Made by a program: the position numbers and the translations under genes
NCBI RefSeq assembly: GCF_009856365.1
Contig: NZ_WMEX01000005.1
Location: 248,001-312,000, forward strand
Source: Vreelandella halophila
Lineage (GTDB): Bacteria > Pseudomonadota > Gammaproteobacteria > Pseudomonadales > Oleiphilaceae
Direction: 5' to 3'
DNA: 64,000 nucleotides
Shown here: in pieces, positions 36,056 to 43,897 of the stretch
How the letters are laid out: every line of letters starts with the position of its first letter
How positions within the stretch are numbered: the first letter of the stretch is position 1
Notes under the pieces: model-generated
Database searches by the model: none
What the model saw: only the letters and a program-made list of their open reading frames with translations
What the model was told of the DNA's origin: nothing

Positions 36056-37441
36056 ATGAGTGACAAGCGCATAGAGAAAGACAGCCTCGGCGAGGTGGAA
36101 GTCCCGGCCAACGCCCTCTGGGCGGCCCAGACCCAGCGCGCCATCGATAACTTCCCGGTGAGCGGCCGGCCCATGCCCGGCGCCTTCATCCACGCCGTGG
36201 TACGGATCAAGCGCAGCGCCGCGCGCGCCAATGCCGTGCTGGGGCTGCTGGATGCGGATCGGGCCCAGGCCATCGAAACGGCCTGTGATGAGGTGCTGGG
36301 CGGCGCCCATGCCGACCAGTTCCCGGTGGACGTATTCCAGACCGGGTCCGGTACCAGCACCAACATGAACGTGAACGAGGTGATCGCACGCCTGGCCTCC
36401 AACCACAGCAGTGAGCCGGTCAATCCGAACGATCATGTGAACATGAGCCAGAGCAGCAACGACGTGATCCCGACCGCGATCCATCTGAGCGCGGTGACCG
36501 AGGTGCATGAGTCGCTGCTGCCGGCGCTGGATCACCTGATGCAGACCATCGCGGGCCGTGAGAAAGAGACCGAGTCCGTGGTCAAGACCGGCCGCACCCA
36601 CCTGATGGATGCCATGCCCGTGACCGTCGCCCAGGAACTGCGCACGTGGCGGGACCAGATCAGTAACGCCCGCGACCGCCTGGAGCAGGCAGCCAAGGAC
36701 CTGCTGCGCATTCCCCAGGGGGGTACCGCCGTGGGTACGGGCGTGAACGCCCATGCTGATTTCGCGCGCCTGTTTGCTGAAGAGCTCAGTGCGCTGACCG
36801 ATCATCACTTCACCGCGATGGAGCATCCGTTCGTCGGCCAGAGCGCCATTGATGCGCCGGTGGCCCTGTCCTCCGCCTACCGTGGGCTGGGCACGGTGGT
36901 CATGAAGATCGCCAATGACCTGCGCTGGATGAACAGCGGCCCCATTCATGGCCTGGGCGAGATCACACTGCCGGCGCTGCAGCCGGGCTCCAGCATCATG
37001 CCCGGCAAAGTGAACCCGGTGATTCCGGAATCCGCCGCCATGGTGGCCGCCCAGGTGACCGGCCTGGACGCCACCGTGAACACCGCCGGCCAGTCCGGCA
37101 ACTTCCAGCTCAACGTCATGCTGCCGCTGGTGGGCTGGAACCTGCTGGAAATGAACGGCCTGCTTTCGAACACGGCACGGGTGATGGCGGACAAGGCCAT
37201 TGCCGGCTTTACTGTAAACAGTGACGTGATGGCCGAAGCAGTCGGTAAGAACCCGGTGCTGGTGACAACCCTCAACCCTGTCATCGGTTACGCCAAGGCG
37301 GCCGAGGTTGCCAAGAAGGCGTATGCGACCGGCCGCTCCATACTGGACGTGGCGAAGGAAGAGACGGATGTGCCGGAAGACGAGCTGCGCGACCTGCTCG
37401 ACCCGATCAAGCAGACCAAGGGCGGCCTTCCGGACGCCTGA
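36056..37441 (+). CDS. fumC: Class II fumarate hydratase
   Basis: Fumarate to malate in the TCA cycle, iron-independent, oxidation-resistant form. The 461-aa protein contains GSGTSTNMNVNEV, MSQSSNDVIPTAIH, VKTGRTHLMDAMPV and the signature GSSIMPGKVNPV. GGGAGG 5 nt upstream supports the start. The length is standard. The CarS-like gene follows 27 nt downstream on the same strand. Confidence 0.97.
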   Translation: MSDKRIEKDSLGEVEVPANALWAAQTQRAIDNFPVSGRPMPGAFIHAVVRIKRSAARANAVLGLLDADRAQAIETACDEVLGGAHADQFPVDVFQTGSGTSTNMNVNEVIARLASNHSSEPVNPNDHVNMSQSSNDVIPTAIHLSAVTEVHESLLPALDHLMQTIAGREKETESVVKTGRTHLMDAMPVTVAQELRTWRDQISNARDRLEQAAKDLLRIPQGGTAVGTGVNAHADFARLFAEELSALTDHHFTAMEHPFVGQSAIDAPVALSSAYRGLGTVVMKIANDLRWMNSGPIHGLGEITLPALQPGSSIMPGKVNPVIPESAAMVAAQVTGLDATVNTAGQSGNFQLNVMLPLVGWNLLEMNGLLSNTARVMADKAIAGFTVNSDVMAEAVGKNPVLVTTLNPVIGYAKAAEVAKKAYATGRSILDVAKEETDVPEDELRDLLDPIKQTKGGLPDA

Positions 37442-37468
37442 CCGGCGTCCGCTGCGGGGCAGCGTGTC

Positions 37469-37948
37469 ATGCTGCTGATCCCGGAGCTGGTGGCGCTGCT
37501 GATCGTGGCCAACGGGGCGCCCCTGGTTCTGAGCCGGATCCTGGGGACCCGTGGCTACCCGGTAGACTGCCGGTTGCAGTTGCCGGATGGCCGCCGGCTC
37601 TTCGGGGCCAGCAAGACCTGGCGTGGCCTGGCGGTGGCGATCGTTGCCGCTGCCGTCGTCGCCTGGCTGTTCCGGCTCGGCTTCATCTTCGGGGCGGTGT
37701 TCGGCGCGGTGGCGATGCTCGGGGATCTGCTTTCAAGCTTCGTTAAGCGCCGTTTCGGTCTTGGCGCCGGTGATCGGGCCCGTGGTCTGGATCAATTGCC
37801 GGAAGGGCTGCTGCCCAATTTCGTCGCCTGGTGGTGGCTGGGTGTTTCGGGCTGGGTGGCGCTGCTGGCGGCCCTGATCTTCTGCGTGCTCAATATCTGG
37901 GGCTCGCCCCTCCTTTACCGCCTCGGCATTCGCCGGCGGCCTCACTGA
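37469..37948 (+). CDS. CarS-like (CDP-archaeol synthase family) membrane protein
   Basis: 159-aa protein with about four membrane helices. It carries the family pattern FGASKTWRG, MLGDLLSSFVKRRFGLGAGDRARGLDQLPEG, as in archaeal CDP-archaeol synthase CarS and CdsA relatives. Bacteria lack archaeol, so a cytidylyltransferase acting on another lipid is possible but unproven. It lies 27 nt after fumC and overlaps the convergent phosphoesterase gene by 7 nt. Confidence 0.8.
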   Translation: MLLIPELVALLIVANGAPLVLSRILGTRGYPVDCRLQLPDGRRLFGASKTWRGLAVAIVAAAVVAWLFRLGFIFGAVFGAVAMLGDLLSSFVKRRFGLGAGDRARGLDQLPEGLLPNFVAWWWLGVSGWVALLAALIFCVLNIWGSPLLYRLGIRRRPH

Positions 37949-38934
37949 CCCACGGAATCCGGGCCGGCACTCAGCCGGTGCAGGGTCACTTCCGGCGGGC
38001 AGTTCAGCCTGACGTTGAGAATGGATGTGCCAGCGCCCGTGGTGGTGTAGCCCTGCATGGCATCCTCCATCCAGTTGCCGCGCCCGAGCCGGCGTGGAAT
38101 CCGTGCATCCAGCGTGAGCGGAATCCCGCCTGGCAGGCACAGCTGGCCGCCATGGGTATGGCCACAGAGGTAGAGATCGAATCCCGCGCGGGCCGCTTCC
38201 GTGTGGATCTCCGGTGTATGGCTGAGAAGCAGTGACAGGGCGCCTGGAGGGATATCCCGTGTGGCGGCGGCAAGGTCATGGGTCTGGTAGAGGTGCGGGT
38301 CATCCACCCCGGCGATCCAGAGCGCGGCGTCCTCCCGTTCCAGGCACAGGCTTTCGTTCATCAGCATGCGGTAGCCCATGCTCTCCATCTCCGGAACCAT
38401 CAGCACGCTGTCATGGTTCCCCAGAATCGCAAGGGGGGTTCCCTTAAGGTGGGTTCTGAGCCGCCGCATGCCTTCCATGGCCGGCGCGATGTCGCCCCAG
38501 GTGTCGCGCCGGTAGTCGCCGGTGATCACGCAGAGGTCATAGTCCAGATCCCGGACCGTCTCGATCACCGCGTGCAGGTTGGCCTCATCCATGTCCACAT
38601 GCAGGTCGCTGAGCTGCAGCAGGGTGTAGCCCTCGAGAGCCGGCGGAAGCCCAGGTACCACAAACCGGTTTCGGGTCACCCTGAGAGCACGGCTGTTACT
38701 GACGGCGCGTTGGTAGAGGCCGCCGAGGCTGAGGGCAAGCCGCACCAAGCCGGGCATGGAATAGAGGTTCTCGGGGTGCACGTGCTTACCGGTGCGGCTG
38801 AGGAACAGCGCTTCGCGTTCATGCTCGGTGGCCAGCCGCCGACGCGCATGGTCCGCCCCGAGCCGCAGCTCCAGCTGGTAGGTGCGCTCAGTGTCGCTGT
38901 GGTCCCCGATCAGGGGGCTGGTAAATCCATCCAT
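37942..38934 (-). CDS. Metallophosphoesterase
   Basis: 330-aa calcineurin-like phosphoesterase. The dinuclear metal-site motifs are LQLSDLHVDM, VITGDYRRD, AILGNHDS and the C-terminal LCGHTHGGQ. The N-terminal 90 residues have no recognised domain and no clear TM. The substrate is unknown; relatives include UDP-2,3-diacylglucosamine hydrolase-like and YaeI-type proteins, and the fit is closest to YaeI-type by motif layout. It is monocistronic and convergent with the CarS-like gene. Confidence 0.85.
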   Translation of the reverse strand: MDGFTSPLIGDHSDTERTYQLELRLGADHARRRLATEHEREALFLSRTGKHVHPENLYSMPGLVRLALSLGGLYQRAVSNSRALRVTRNRFVVPGLPPALEGYTLLQLSDLHVDMDEANLHAVIETVRDLDYDLCVITGDYRRDTWGDIAPAMEGMRRLRTHLKGTPLAILGNHDSVLMVPEMESMGYRMLMNESLCLEREDAALWIAGVDDPHLYQTHDLAAATRDIPPGALSLLLSHTPEIHTEAARAGFDLYLCGHTHGGQLCLPGGIPLTLDARIPRRLGRGNWMEDAMQGYTTTGAGTSILNVRLNCPPEVTLHRLSAGPDSVGQ

Positions 38935-39075
38935 GAGACGACCGCTCCGGAAGCCCGCGATTTGCCTTCATCATAGCAGGGAATGGACTCTGCGGGCCCG
39001 CCTTGACAGTTGCTGCGCCTGCGTGGATTCTCTGCCATTCCTGAAGGAAATCCAGCTGATTCAAGGAGGAACACC

Positions 39076-39489
39076 ATGCCTGCCAGCGTATTACGCATTC
39101 CTGTAGCGCCCCTTCTGGCCATGTTCATGGTGGCCACCGTGCATGCCGAAATCTTTACCTGGACCGATGAGGAGGGTGTCACCCACTACACAGACCAGCC
39201 GGGGAAAGAGGGCGCTGAAGAAGCGACGTCGCCTGAACTCGCGAATTCCCCCATGGAGCTGCCGGAGCCCGGGACCTGGAAGCCGGAGAGGGAAAATCGG
39301 GAAGACGATGACAATGACCATAAAACGGCCAGGGAGACAGTATCGGCCCGGGAGCGCCGCTGCCAGCGGTACGAGGAACGACTGAGCCGGGTTAACGAAG
39401 AGCTTGGGCGTGGCTACCGGGAACCACGGGGCAACCGGCTTAGAGCGGAGCGGCGGGAGCTCCGCTCTAAGATCTTCAGTGAGTGCTGA
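39076..39489 (+). CDS. DUF4124 domain periplasmic protein
   Basis: 137-aa exported protein. The signal peptide ends near ATVHA, then EIFTWTDEEGVTHYTDQPG gives the DUF4124 signature. The rest is charged and probably disordered, with a short Arg/Glu coiled coil and Cys residues near the end (RRCQRYEERL, KIFSEC). AAGGAGG sits 7 nt before the ATG at 39076. The function of DUF4124 proteins is unknown. Confidence 0.85.
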   Translation: MPASVLRIPVAPLLAMFMVATVHAEIFTWTDEEGVTHYTDQPGKEGAEEATSPELANSPMELPEPGTWKPERENREDDDNDHKTARETVSARERRCQRYEERLSRVNEELGRGYREPRGNRLRAERRELRSKIFSEC

Positions 39490-39536
39490 GGTTGCGCAAG
39501 GCGCTGGCCGCGCTTGCGCTCTCCCACGCCTGGTGG

Positions 39537-40454
39537 TTACCCATTGGAGACCAGAGGGTAGCCCTCCCCGGTGAGGCGTTCCGCCAGTGCCTTGATGTGG
39601 GCTGGGCCCACCTCACAGCAGCCACCAACGATGGTCGCGCCTTTTTCAACCCAGTTCAGGACCTGTTCCGCGTAGGCATCGGGGCCAAGGTCCTTGCGGG
39701 CCTCCAGAACGTCCACGGTTCCACCGGGTTCCAGTGCCGCTACCGAGGTGAAGGCATTGGCGTAGCCGCCAAAAGGCACGCCCAGCTCCCTGAGCACGTC
39801 CATGGCCGTAGTCAGCGCCTCGGGTACGGCGCAGTTGACGAGTACCGCACTGGCACCGGCATCCACAACGGCCCTGGCCGACTCGGCGAGAGGTTCGCCG
39901 GAGCGCAGTTTCGTGCCGTCGGCATCGTCCACCGTGAACGCCGTCCAGACCGGAAGGCCACTTTCCACTGCTGCAACGGTCGCTGCATGCGCCTCATGGG
40001 CAATGGACATGGTTTCGCAGAGGAAAAGATCCACTCCGCCCGCTTTCTGTGCCTCCACCATCTGCCGGTACTCTTTCAGGCAGGTCGCTTCGTCGTGGGC
40101 AACCTCGGGGCGATAGCTCGCCACCAGGGGCGGCAGGCAGCCCGCGACCCGCACATCCTGACCACTCTCGCTGCAGGCCTTGCGCGCGGCGTCCAGCGCT
40201 GCTTTGTGCAGCGGTTCGAACCAATCGGGTTGGCCGTCGCGAGCCAGGCGTGTTGGTGTTGCGCTGTAGGTGTTGAGCGTGATGACGCGGGCACCGGCAT
40301 CAATAAAGTCACGGTGGGCGTCGACCACCAGGTTTGGCTCATCGAGCATGACCTGGGCGGACCACAGCGGCGATGCGGGCTGCTCGCTGCGTTTCTGGAG
40401 TTCCTGGCCCATGCCGCCATCCAGCATGGTGATCGGGGCTTTGTTGGTGGTCAT
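39537..40454 (-). CDS. Homocysteine S-methyltransferase family protein
   Basis: 305-aa zinc-dependent methyltransferase. It starts MLDGGMGQELQ and has VNCAVP and the GGCCEVGP Cys pair, giving the three zinc cysteines of the family. In relatives the methyl donor is S-methylmethionine or SAM, as in E. coli MmuM; the actual donor here cannot be told. The length matches the stand-alone domain, so it is not MetH. No methionine genes are adjacent. It ends 47 nt past the DUF4124 stop (convergent). Confidence 0.9.
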   Translation of the reverse strand: MTTNKAPITMLDGGMGQELQKRSEQPASPLWSAQVMLDEPNLVVDAHRDFIDAGARVITLNTYSATPTRLARDGQPDWFEPLHKAALDAARKACSESGQDVRVAGCLPPLVASYRPEVAHDEATCLKEYRQMVEAQKAGGVDLFLCETMSIAHEAHAATVAAVESGLPVWTAFTVDDADGTKLRSGEPLAESARAVVDAGASAVLVNCAVPEALTTAMDVLRELGVPFGGYANAFTSVAALEPGGTVDVLEARKDLGPDAYAEQVLNWVEKGATIVGGCCEVGPAHIKALAERLTGEGYPLVSNG

Positions 40455-40556
40455 GATGCGGTATCCTTATTATTGGTGCGCAGGCGTCAGCGCTGCTGAC
40501 GAATCTTCTGGACCCTAGCCGTTTCTGCGGTCTGGCTCAAGATATAAGGCGGGCTC

Positions 40557-41261
40557 ATGACAGCACTCACCCTGGATCTGGACGAGACTCTGTGGCAACT
40601 GGATGGCGTGATTGAGCGGGCCGAGCGGGCGACGCACGAGTTCCTTCTGGCCGAACATCCAGCTCTCGCCAGCGCCTATCCCCCGGAGCGCATGCGCGCT
40701 CTGCGTATAGAAGTCGCTGAAGCCGACCCGAGCCTGCAACACGACGTCACCGCATTGCGTCTTCGCACCCTGGAGCGGGCCGCGCGCCACGTGGAGGCAC
40801 CGTTGCGCATCGCGGAGGCCGCCTTCGAGGTCTTCATGGAGGCGCGACACCGGGTTACCCTTTATCCCGATGCCCTGCCGATGCTTGACCGGCTTCTCGG
40901 GCGGCTGCCCCTGGTCGCCCTGACCAATGGCAACGCGGATGTGCACCGGATCGGGATGGGGCATTACTTCGTGGCGGCGCACTCGGCCGTGGAAGTGGGG
41001 GCCGCGAAACCGGAGCGCCCGATGTTCGAAGCGGCTGCTTCCAGCACGGGCGTGCCGCTGGAGACCCTGATCCATGTCGGTGACGACCCGGTGACCGATG
41101 TCGCCGGCGCCGCCCGGCATGGCCTGCGTCCTGTCTGGCTCAATCGCTCCGGCTTGCCCTGGCCAGAGGATGTGCCCCGGGTGGCTTATGATGAGATCCG
41201 GGGCCTGGATGAACTGCCGGGCCTGCTCAGGCGGCTGAGGCCGGATCTGCAGTTATCATGA
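40557..41261 (+). CDS. HAD family phosphatase, YigB-like
   Basis: 234-aa haloacid dehalogenase hydrolase. Motif I is TLDLDETLW, motif II LTNGN, motif III Lys in VGAAKPERP and motif IV VGDDPVTDV. The cap and the stretch EADPSLQHDVTALRLRTLE closely follow E. coli YigB, which dephosphorylates FMN and the riboflavin intermediate ARPP. The substrate here is inferred from that resemblance. Monocistronic; it faces the tmRNA terminator. Confidence 0.88.
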   Translation: MTALTLDLDETLWQLDGVIERAERATHEFLLAEHPALASAYPPERMRALRIEVAEADPSLQHDVTALRLRTLERAARHVEAPLRIAEAAFEVFMEARHRVTLYPDALPMLDRLLGRLPLVALTNGNADVHRIGMGHYFVAAHSAVEVGAAKPERPMFEAAASSTGVPLETLIHVGDDPVTDVAGAARHGLRPVWLNRSGLPWPEDVPRVAYDEIRGLDELPGLLRRLRPDLQLS

Positions 41262-41337
41262 CCGACCTAAGCGATTCCGCCGGTGTTCAGCGTTGACACT
41301 CGGTGGACACATGCGGGAAATCAGTGAGAGAGGCAAT

Positions 41338-41365
41338 AAAAAAAGCCCTGACGAATCAGGGCTTT
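41338..41365 (-). terminator. Intrinsic terminator of ssrA
   Basis: A 10-bp perfect stem (AAAGCCCTGA / TCAGGGCTTT) with a CGAA loop lies 14 nt beyond the tmRNA CCA end; on the minus strand it runs into TTTTTTT. It is the clearest Rho-independent terminator in the window, and may also slow transcription from the HAD gene side. Confidence 0.88.
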
Positions 41366-41378
41366 GGGTCTTTCTGTT

Positions 41379-41741
41379 TGGTGGAGACGGCGGGAGTTGA
41401 ACCCGCGTCCGCCGGTACTCCGCCCTTGGCTCTACATGCTTAGGTTCCTTCTATTCTTTTAACCCCAAGCGACCCGAAGGTCAGGGTGCAAGGGGCGAGC
41501 TTACCAGAGTTTAACCGTTACGCTGCAAGCGTCACGCAACGGCGATCCTATCTGATATGACTGCCTGTGATACGCGGGGGACAGGCACCCCGGTCAGGCA
41601 GGCACTAGCGGTTTTTACGCCGCGAGTGCGTAGTTGTCGTCGTTTGCGACTATTTTAAAGCAGCTTTGATTTTTCGAGACTCGCTGCCGTCTCGGCATGC
41701 ACCTCGGGTTTTGTCACCGGCGTCGAATCCGGATCGTCCCC
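41379..41741 (-). ncRNA. ssrA: tmRNA
   Basis: 363-nt transfer-messenger RNA that rescues stalled ribosomes with SmpB. The 5' end GGGGACGATCCGGATTCGAC pairs with the 3' acceptor arm, which ends CCGTCTCCACCA, and the T-arm GCGGGTTCAACTCCCGC is canonical. The tag ORF begins at resume codon GCA (41647) after AATAGTC and encodes ANDDNYALAA, stop at 41617-41615. The first 87 nt of the gene (41741-41655) are also the 3' end of the wax synthase ORF. Confidence 0.98.
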
Positions 41742-43178
41742 GTACCTTTCAGTATAGGGGCGGCCCAGCGTGGACTCAAGGGGAATCCTGTTTTCCAGCG
41801 CCAGATCGCGGAGCTGGTGGAAGGAATCCGCGAAGGCCGTAGCCAGGCGTTCCGGCGAGTCCATCAGCTGGCGATCGCTGATCACGCCAAACTGCACCTG
41901 CCCGGCGTAGCTGAAGATGCTCAGGCCGATGCCCACATCGCCGGTCTGGGGAACCCAGAACATGGGGGTACGCAGGCGGCAGCCGCACAGGTGCAGTGGC
42001 TGGTCCGGGCCGGGCACGTTGGTCAGCACGGCGGAGGCGCGGCGGCTGAGAAGCTCCAGGGCCCGGCGCTCCATCAGGTCCGGGCCACGCCCGAGTATGT
42101 CCAGAAGCCCGTAGGAGACCTGGGCCTGGTAGGAGCGTTTGATGTCATCCATGTGGCGCTGGACCGTCTCGAAGCGTTCCCTGGGGCAAAGGGTCTGTAC
42201 CGGCAACGGCACGAGCACCAGACCGAACTGGTTGCCAAGGCGGGTAATGGGCTGGTCCAGTGGTCGCAGGTTGAAGGGCACAGCCACGTGGATGCCGGCC
42301 TCGGGCAGAGGTGTGGCGCTCTGCTGGATGTGCGCCTGGACCGCGCCGGTGGCGGCGGCAAGCAGCACATCGTTGACCGTGCCGTTAAGGGCCCTGGCGG
42401 AGGCCTTCACCTCTCCCAGATCCAGCGGCTCGGACCAGGCGACCTGCTTGCGTCCGCACTGGGGGCCCTTGAGTCCTGTGGGAGGGTCCGGTGGGCTGAA
42501 GGCCACCTTGAACAGGTCCCGCCCCAAGAACAGGCATTCCCGCCCCAGGCGCACCAGGTAGGCGGGGTCCTCGCGCATGGTGCGCCAGGTCTGTCGGGCC
42601 TGCCAGCGGGCAAGGCGCAGATTGCGGCGTGCCCGGAACAGTGTCTGGCGCCATTCCGGTGAATCGTTCCGTGCCCGTTTGCGGTGCTTGGCGCTCTTCC
42701 GGCTGCTGCCGGTATCGTCCTGCTCATCGGTCAGCGAGAGCAGGACCCGCACCAGCGAAATGCCGTCCGCGATGCAGTGGTGGATGCGTACGATCAGCGC
42801 GCAGCCCCTCTGGTAGTTATCGACGTAATGGATCTGCCAGAGCGGGTGGTTGAAGTCCAGTGGCGTGCTGTTGAGGTCGCTGGCCAGCTGCTGCAGCGCA
42901 GCCTGGTCAGCGTTGCCGGGAAGGGCGGTGATGTGGAAGTGGTTGTCGAGATCGAACCACGGATCCTCTTCCCAGTAACAGCGGTCATTCTGGCAGACCA
43001 CCCGCTGGCGGAAGCGCTCAAAGCGCAGGAATCGTTCTTCAAGCAGGTTGCGGAACGCCCTGATATCGATGGGCTCGTCGAATACGAGCACGGCACCGAT
43101 CATCATCGGACTTTCAGGCGACTCCATCCGCAACCAGGCGGTATCGACCGAGGACATGGCTGTGCGTTGGGCAGACAT
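41655..43178 (-). CDS. Wax ester synthase/diacylglycerol acyltransferase (WS/DGAT)
   Basis: 507-aa acyltransferase making wax esters or triacylglycerols. The catalytic HHxxxDG motif is HHCIADG (133-139), and the C-terminal half has NVPGPDQPLHLCG and LSIFSYAGQVQFGVISD, typical of bacterial AtfA enzymes. Family members are about 460 residues; the extra C-terminal tail from about residue 470 is partly encoded by the ssrA promoter and by the first 87 nt of tmRNA, and the stop (TAA) lies only 8 nt before the tmRNA tag. GGGAGG precedes the ATG. It sits between smpB and ssrA, which are usually neighbours. Confidence 0.93.
   Translation of the reverse strand: MSAQRTAMSSVDTAWLRMESPESPMMIGAVLVFDEPIDIRAFRNLLEERFLRFERFRQRVVCQNDRCYWEEDPWFDLDNHFHITALPGNADQAALQQLASDLNSTPLDFNHPLWQIHYVDNYQRGCALIVRIHHCIADGISLVRVLLSLTDEQDDTGSSRKSAKHRKRARNDSPEWRQTLFRARRNLRLARWQARQTWRTMREDPAYLVRLGRECLFLGRDLFKVAFSPPDPPTGLKGPQCGRKQVAWSEPLDLGEVKASARALNGTVNDVLLAAATGAVQAHIQQSATPLPEAGIHVAVPFNLRPLDQPITRLGNQFGLVLVPLPVQTLCPRERFETVQRHMDDIKRSYQAQVSYGLLDILGRGPDLMERRALELLSRRASAVLTNVPGPDQPLHLCGCRLRTPMFWVPQTGDVGIGLSIFSYAGQVQFGVISDRQLMDSPERLATAFADSFHQLRDLALENRIPLESTLGRPYTERYGDDPDSTPVTKPEVHAETAASLEKSKLL
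41751..41779 (-). promoter_or_regulatory. Sigma-70 promoter of ssrA inside coding sequence
   Basis: TTGAGT at 41779-41774, a 17-nt spacer and TATACT at 41756-41751 lie 10 nt upstream of the mature tmRNA 5' end, allowing for a few nucleotides of 5' leader removed by RNase P. The whole promoter is within the C-terminal codons of the wax synthase reading frame. Confidence 0.75.
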
Positions 43179-43220
43179 GATCCCTCCCTGGTTGCAGTCA
43201 TGTTGGGGTGATGGTCGGCC

Positions 43221-43248
43221 AGTATACTGCGGTGCGGAAGCAGTTCAA
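43221..43248 (-). promoter_or_regulatory. Candidate promoter of the wax synthase gene
   Basis: TTGAAC at 43248-43243, a 16-nt spacer and TATACT at 43226-43221, 43 nt before the start codon and just past the smpB stop. This would let the wax synthase be expressed separately from smpB. Confidence 0.6.
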
Positions 43249-43263
43249 ATGATCATTTACTGA

Positions 43264-43746
43264 TCAGCGCAGCGTATCCCGGAGAATGCGCTGTTTCTGG
43301 CGGTTCCAGTCACGCTCCTTCTCGGTGTGGCGCTTATCATACTGTCTCTTGCCCTTGACCAGTGCGATCTCGCACTTGACTAGGTTCTTCTTCCAGTACA
43401 GTGCCAGTGGCACGCAGGTGTGGCCCGTCTGCTGGGTTTTGCCGAGCAGTGTGGCCAGCTCGCGCCGGTGGAGGAGCAGTTTGCGCGTGCGCGTCGGATC
43501 CGGGTTGATGTGGGTGGATACAGACGGCAGAGGCGGAAAGTGAGCGCCCAGCAGCCATGCCTCCTCGTCCTTGAGCAGGACATAGGCATCGGTGATCTGG
43601 GCCTTGCCCGCACGTAGGGCCTTGACCTCCCAGCCGTGGAGCTGGAGGCCCGCCTCGAACTTCTGTTCGATGTGGAATTCGTGCCGCGCCTTCTTGTTGA
43701 GCGCGATGGTGCTGCCGCCCTTGGCGGGCTTTTTTTTCTGAGCCAT
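43264..43746 (-). CDS. smpB: SsrA-binding protein SmpB
   Basis: 160-aa partner of tmRNA in trans-translation. It has [43 protein letters not shown] and the C-terminal basic tail [14 protein letters not shown]-like region ([21 protein letters not shown]) that enters the decoding site. ATG 43746 matches the family; the extension to 43803 does not. The ssrA gene lies 1.5 kb downstream, beyond the wax synthase gene. Divergent from the NSS symporter gene. Confidence 0.97.
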   Translation of the reverse strand: MAQKKKPAKGGSTIALNKKARHEFHIEQKFEAGLQLHGWEVKALRAGKAQITDAYVLLKDEEAWLLGAHFPPLPSVSTHINPDPTRTRKLLLHRRELATLLGKTQQTGHTCVPLALYWKKNLVKCEIALVKGKRQYDKRHTEKERDWNRQKQRILRDTLR

Positions 43747-43840
43747 GGGAATCATCCGGCCTGGCGGAGTGGGTGTTTCTGCAAACGGCGTATTGTAGCC
43801 CATAGGGCCTGCCTCTGGGCAAAGTCTGCGGAGTCGCGGC

Positions 43841-43869
43841 TGAATAAGGCGGCTACACTGGGCTATAAT
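43841..43869 (+). promoter_or_regulatory. Candidate promoter of the NSS symporter operon
   Basis: A perfect TATAAT lies at 43864-43869, 28 nt before the symporter ATG. The -35 region at 17 nt spacing (TGAATA, 43841-43846) is weak. This promoter could drive symporter-ratA-rnfH. Confidence 0.5.
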
Positions 43870-43897
43870 CCGCCTTCATCCGATCGGGAGCCTGTTC

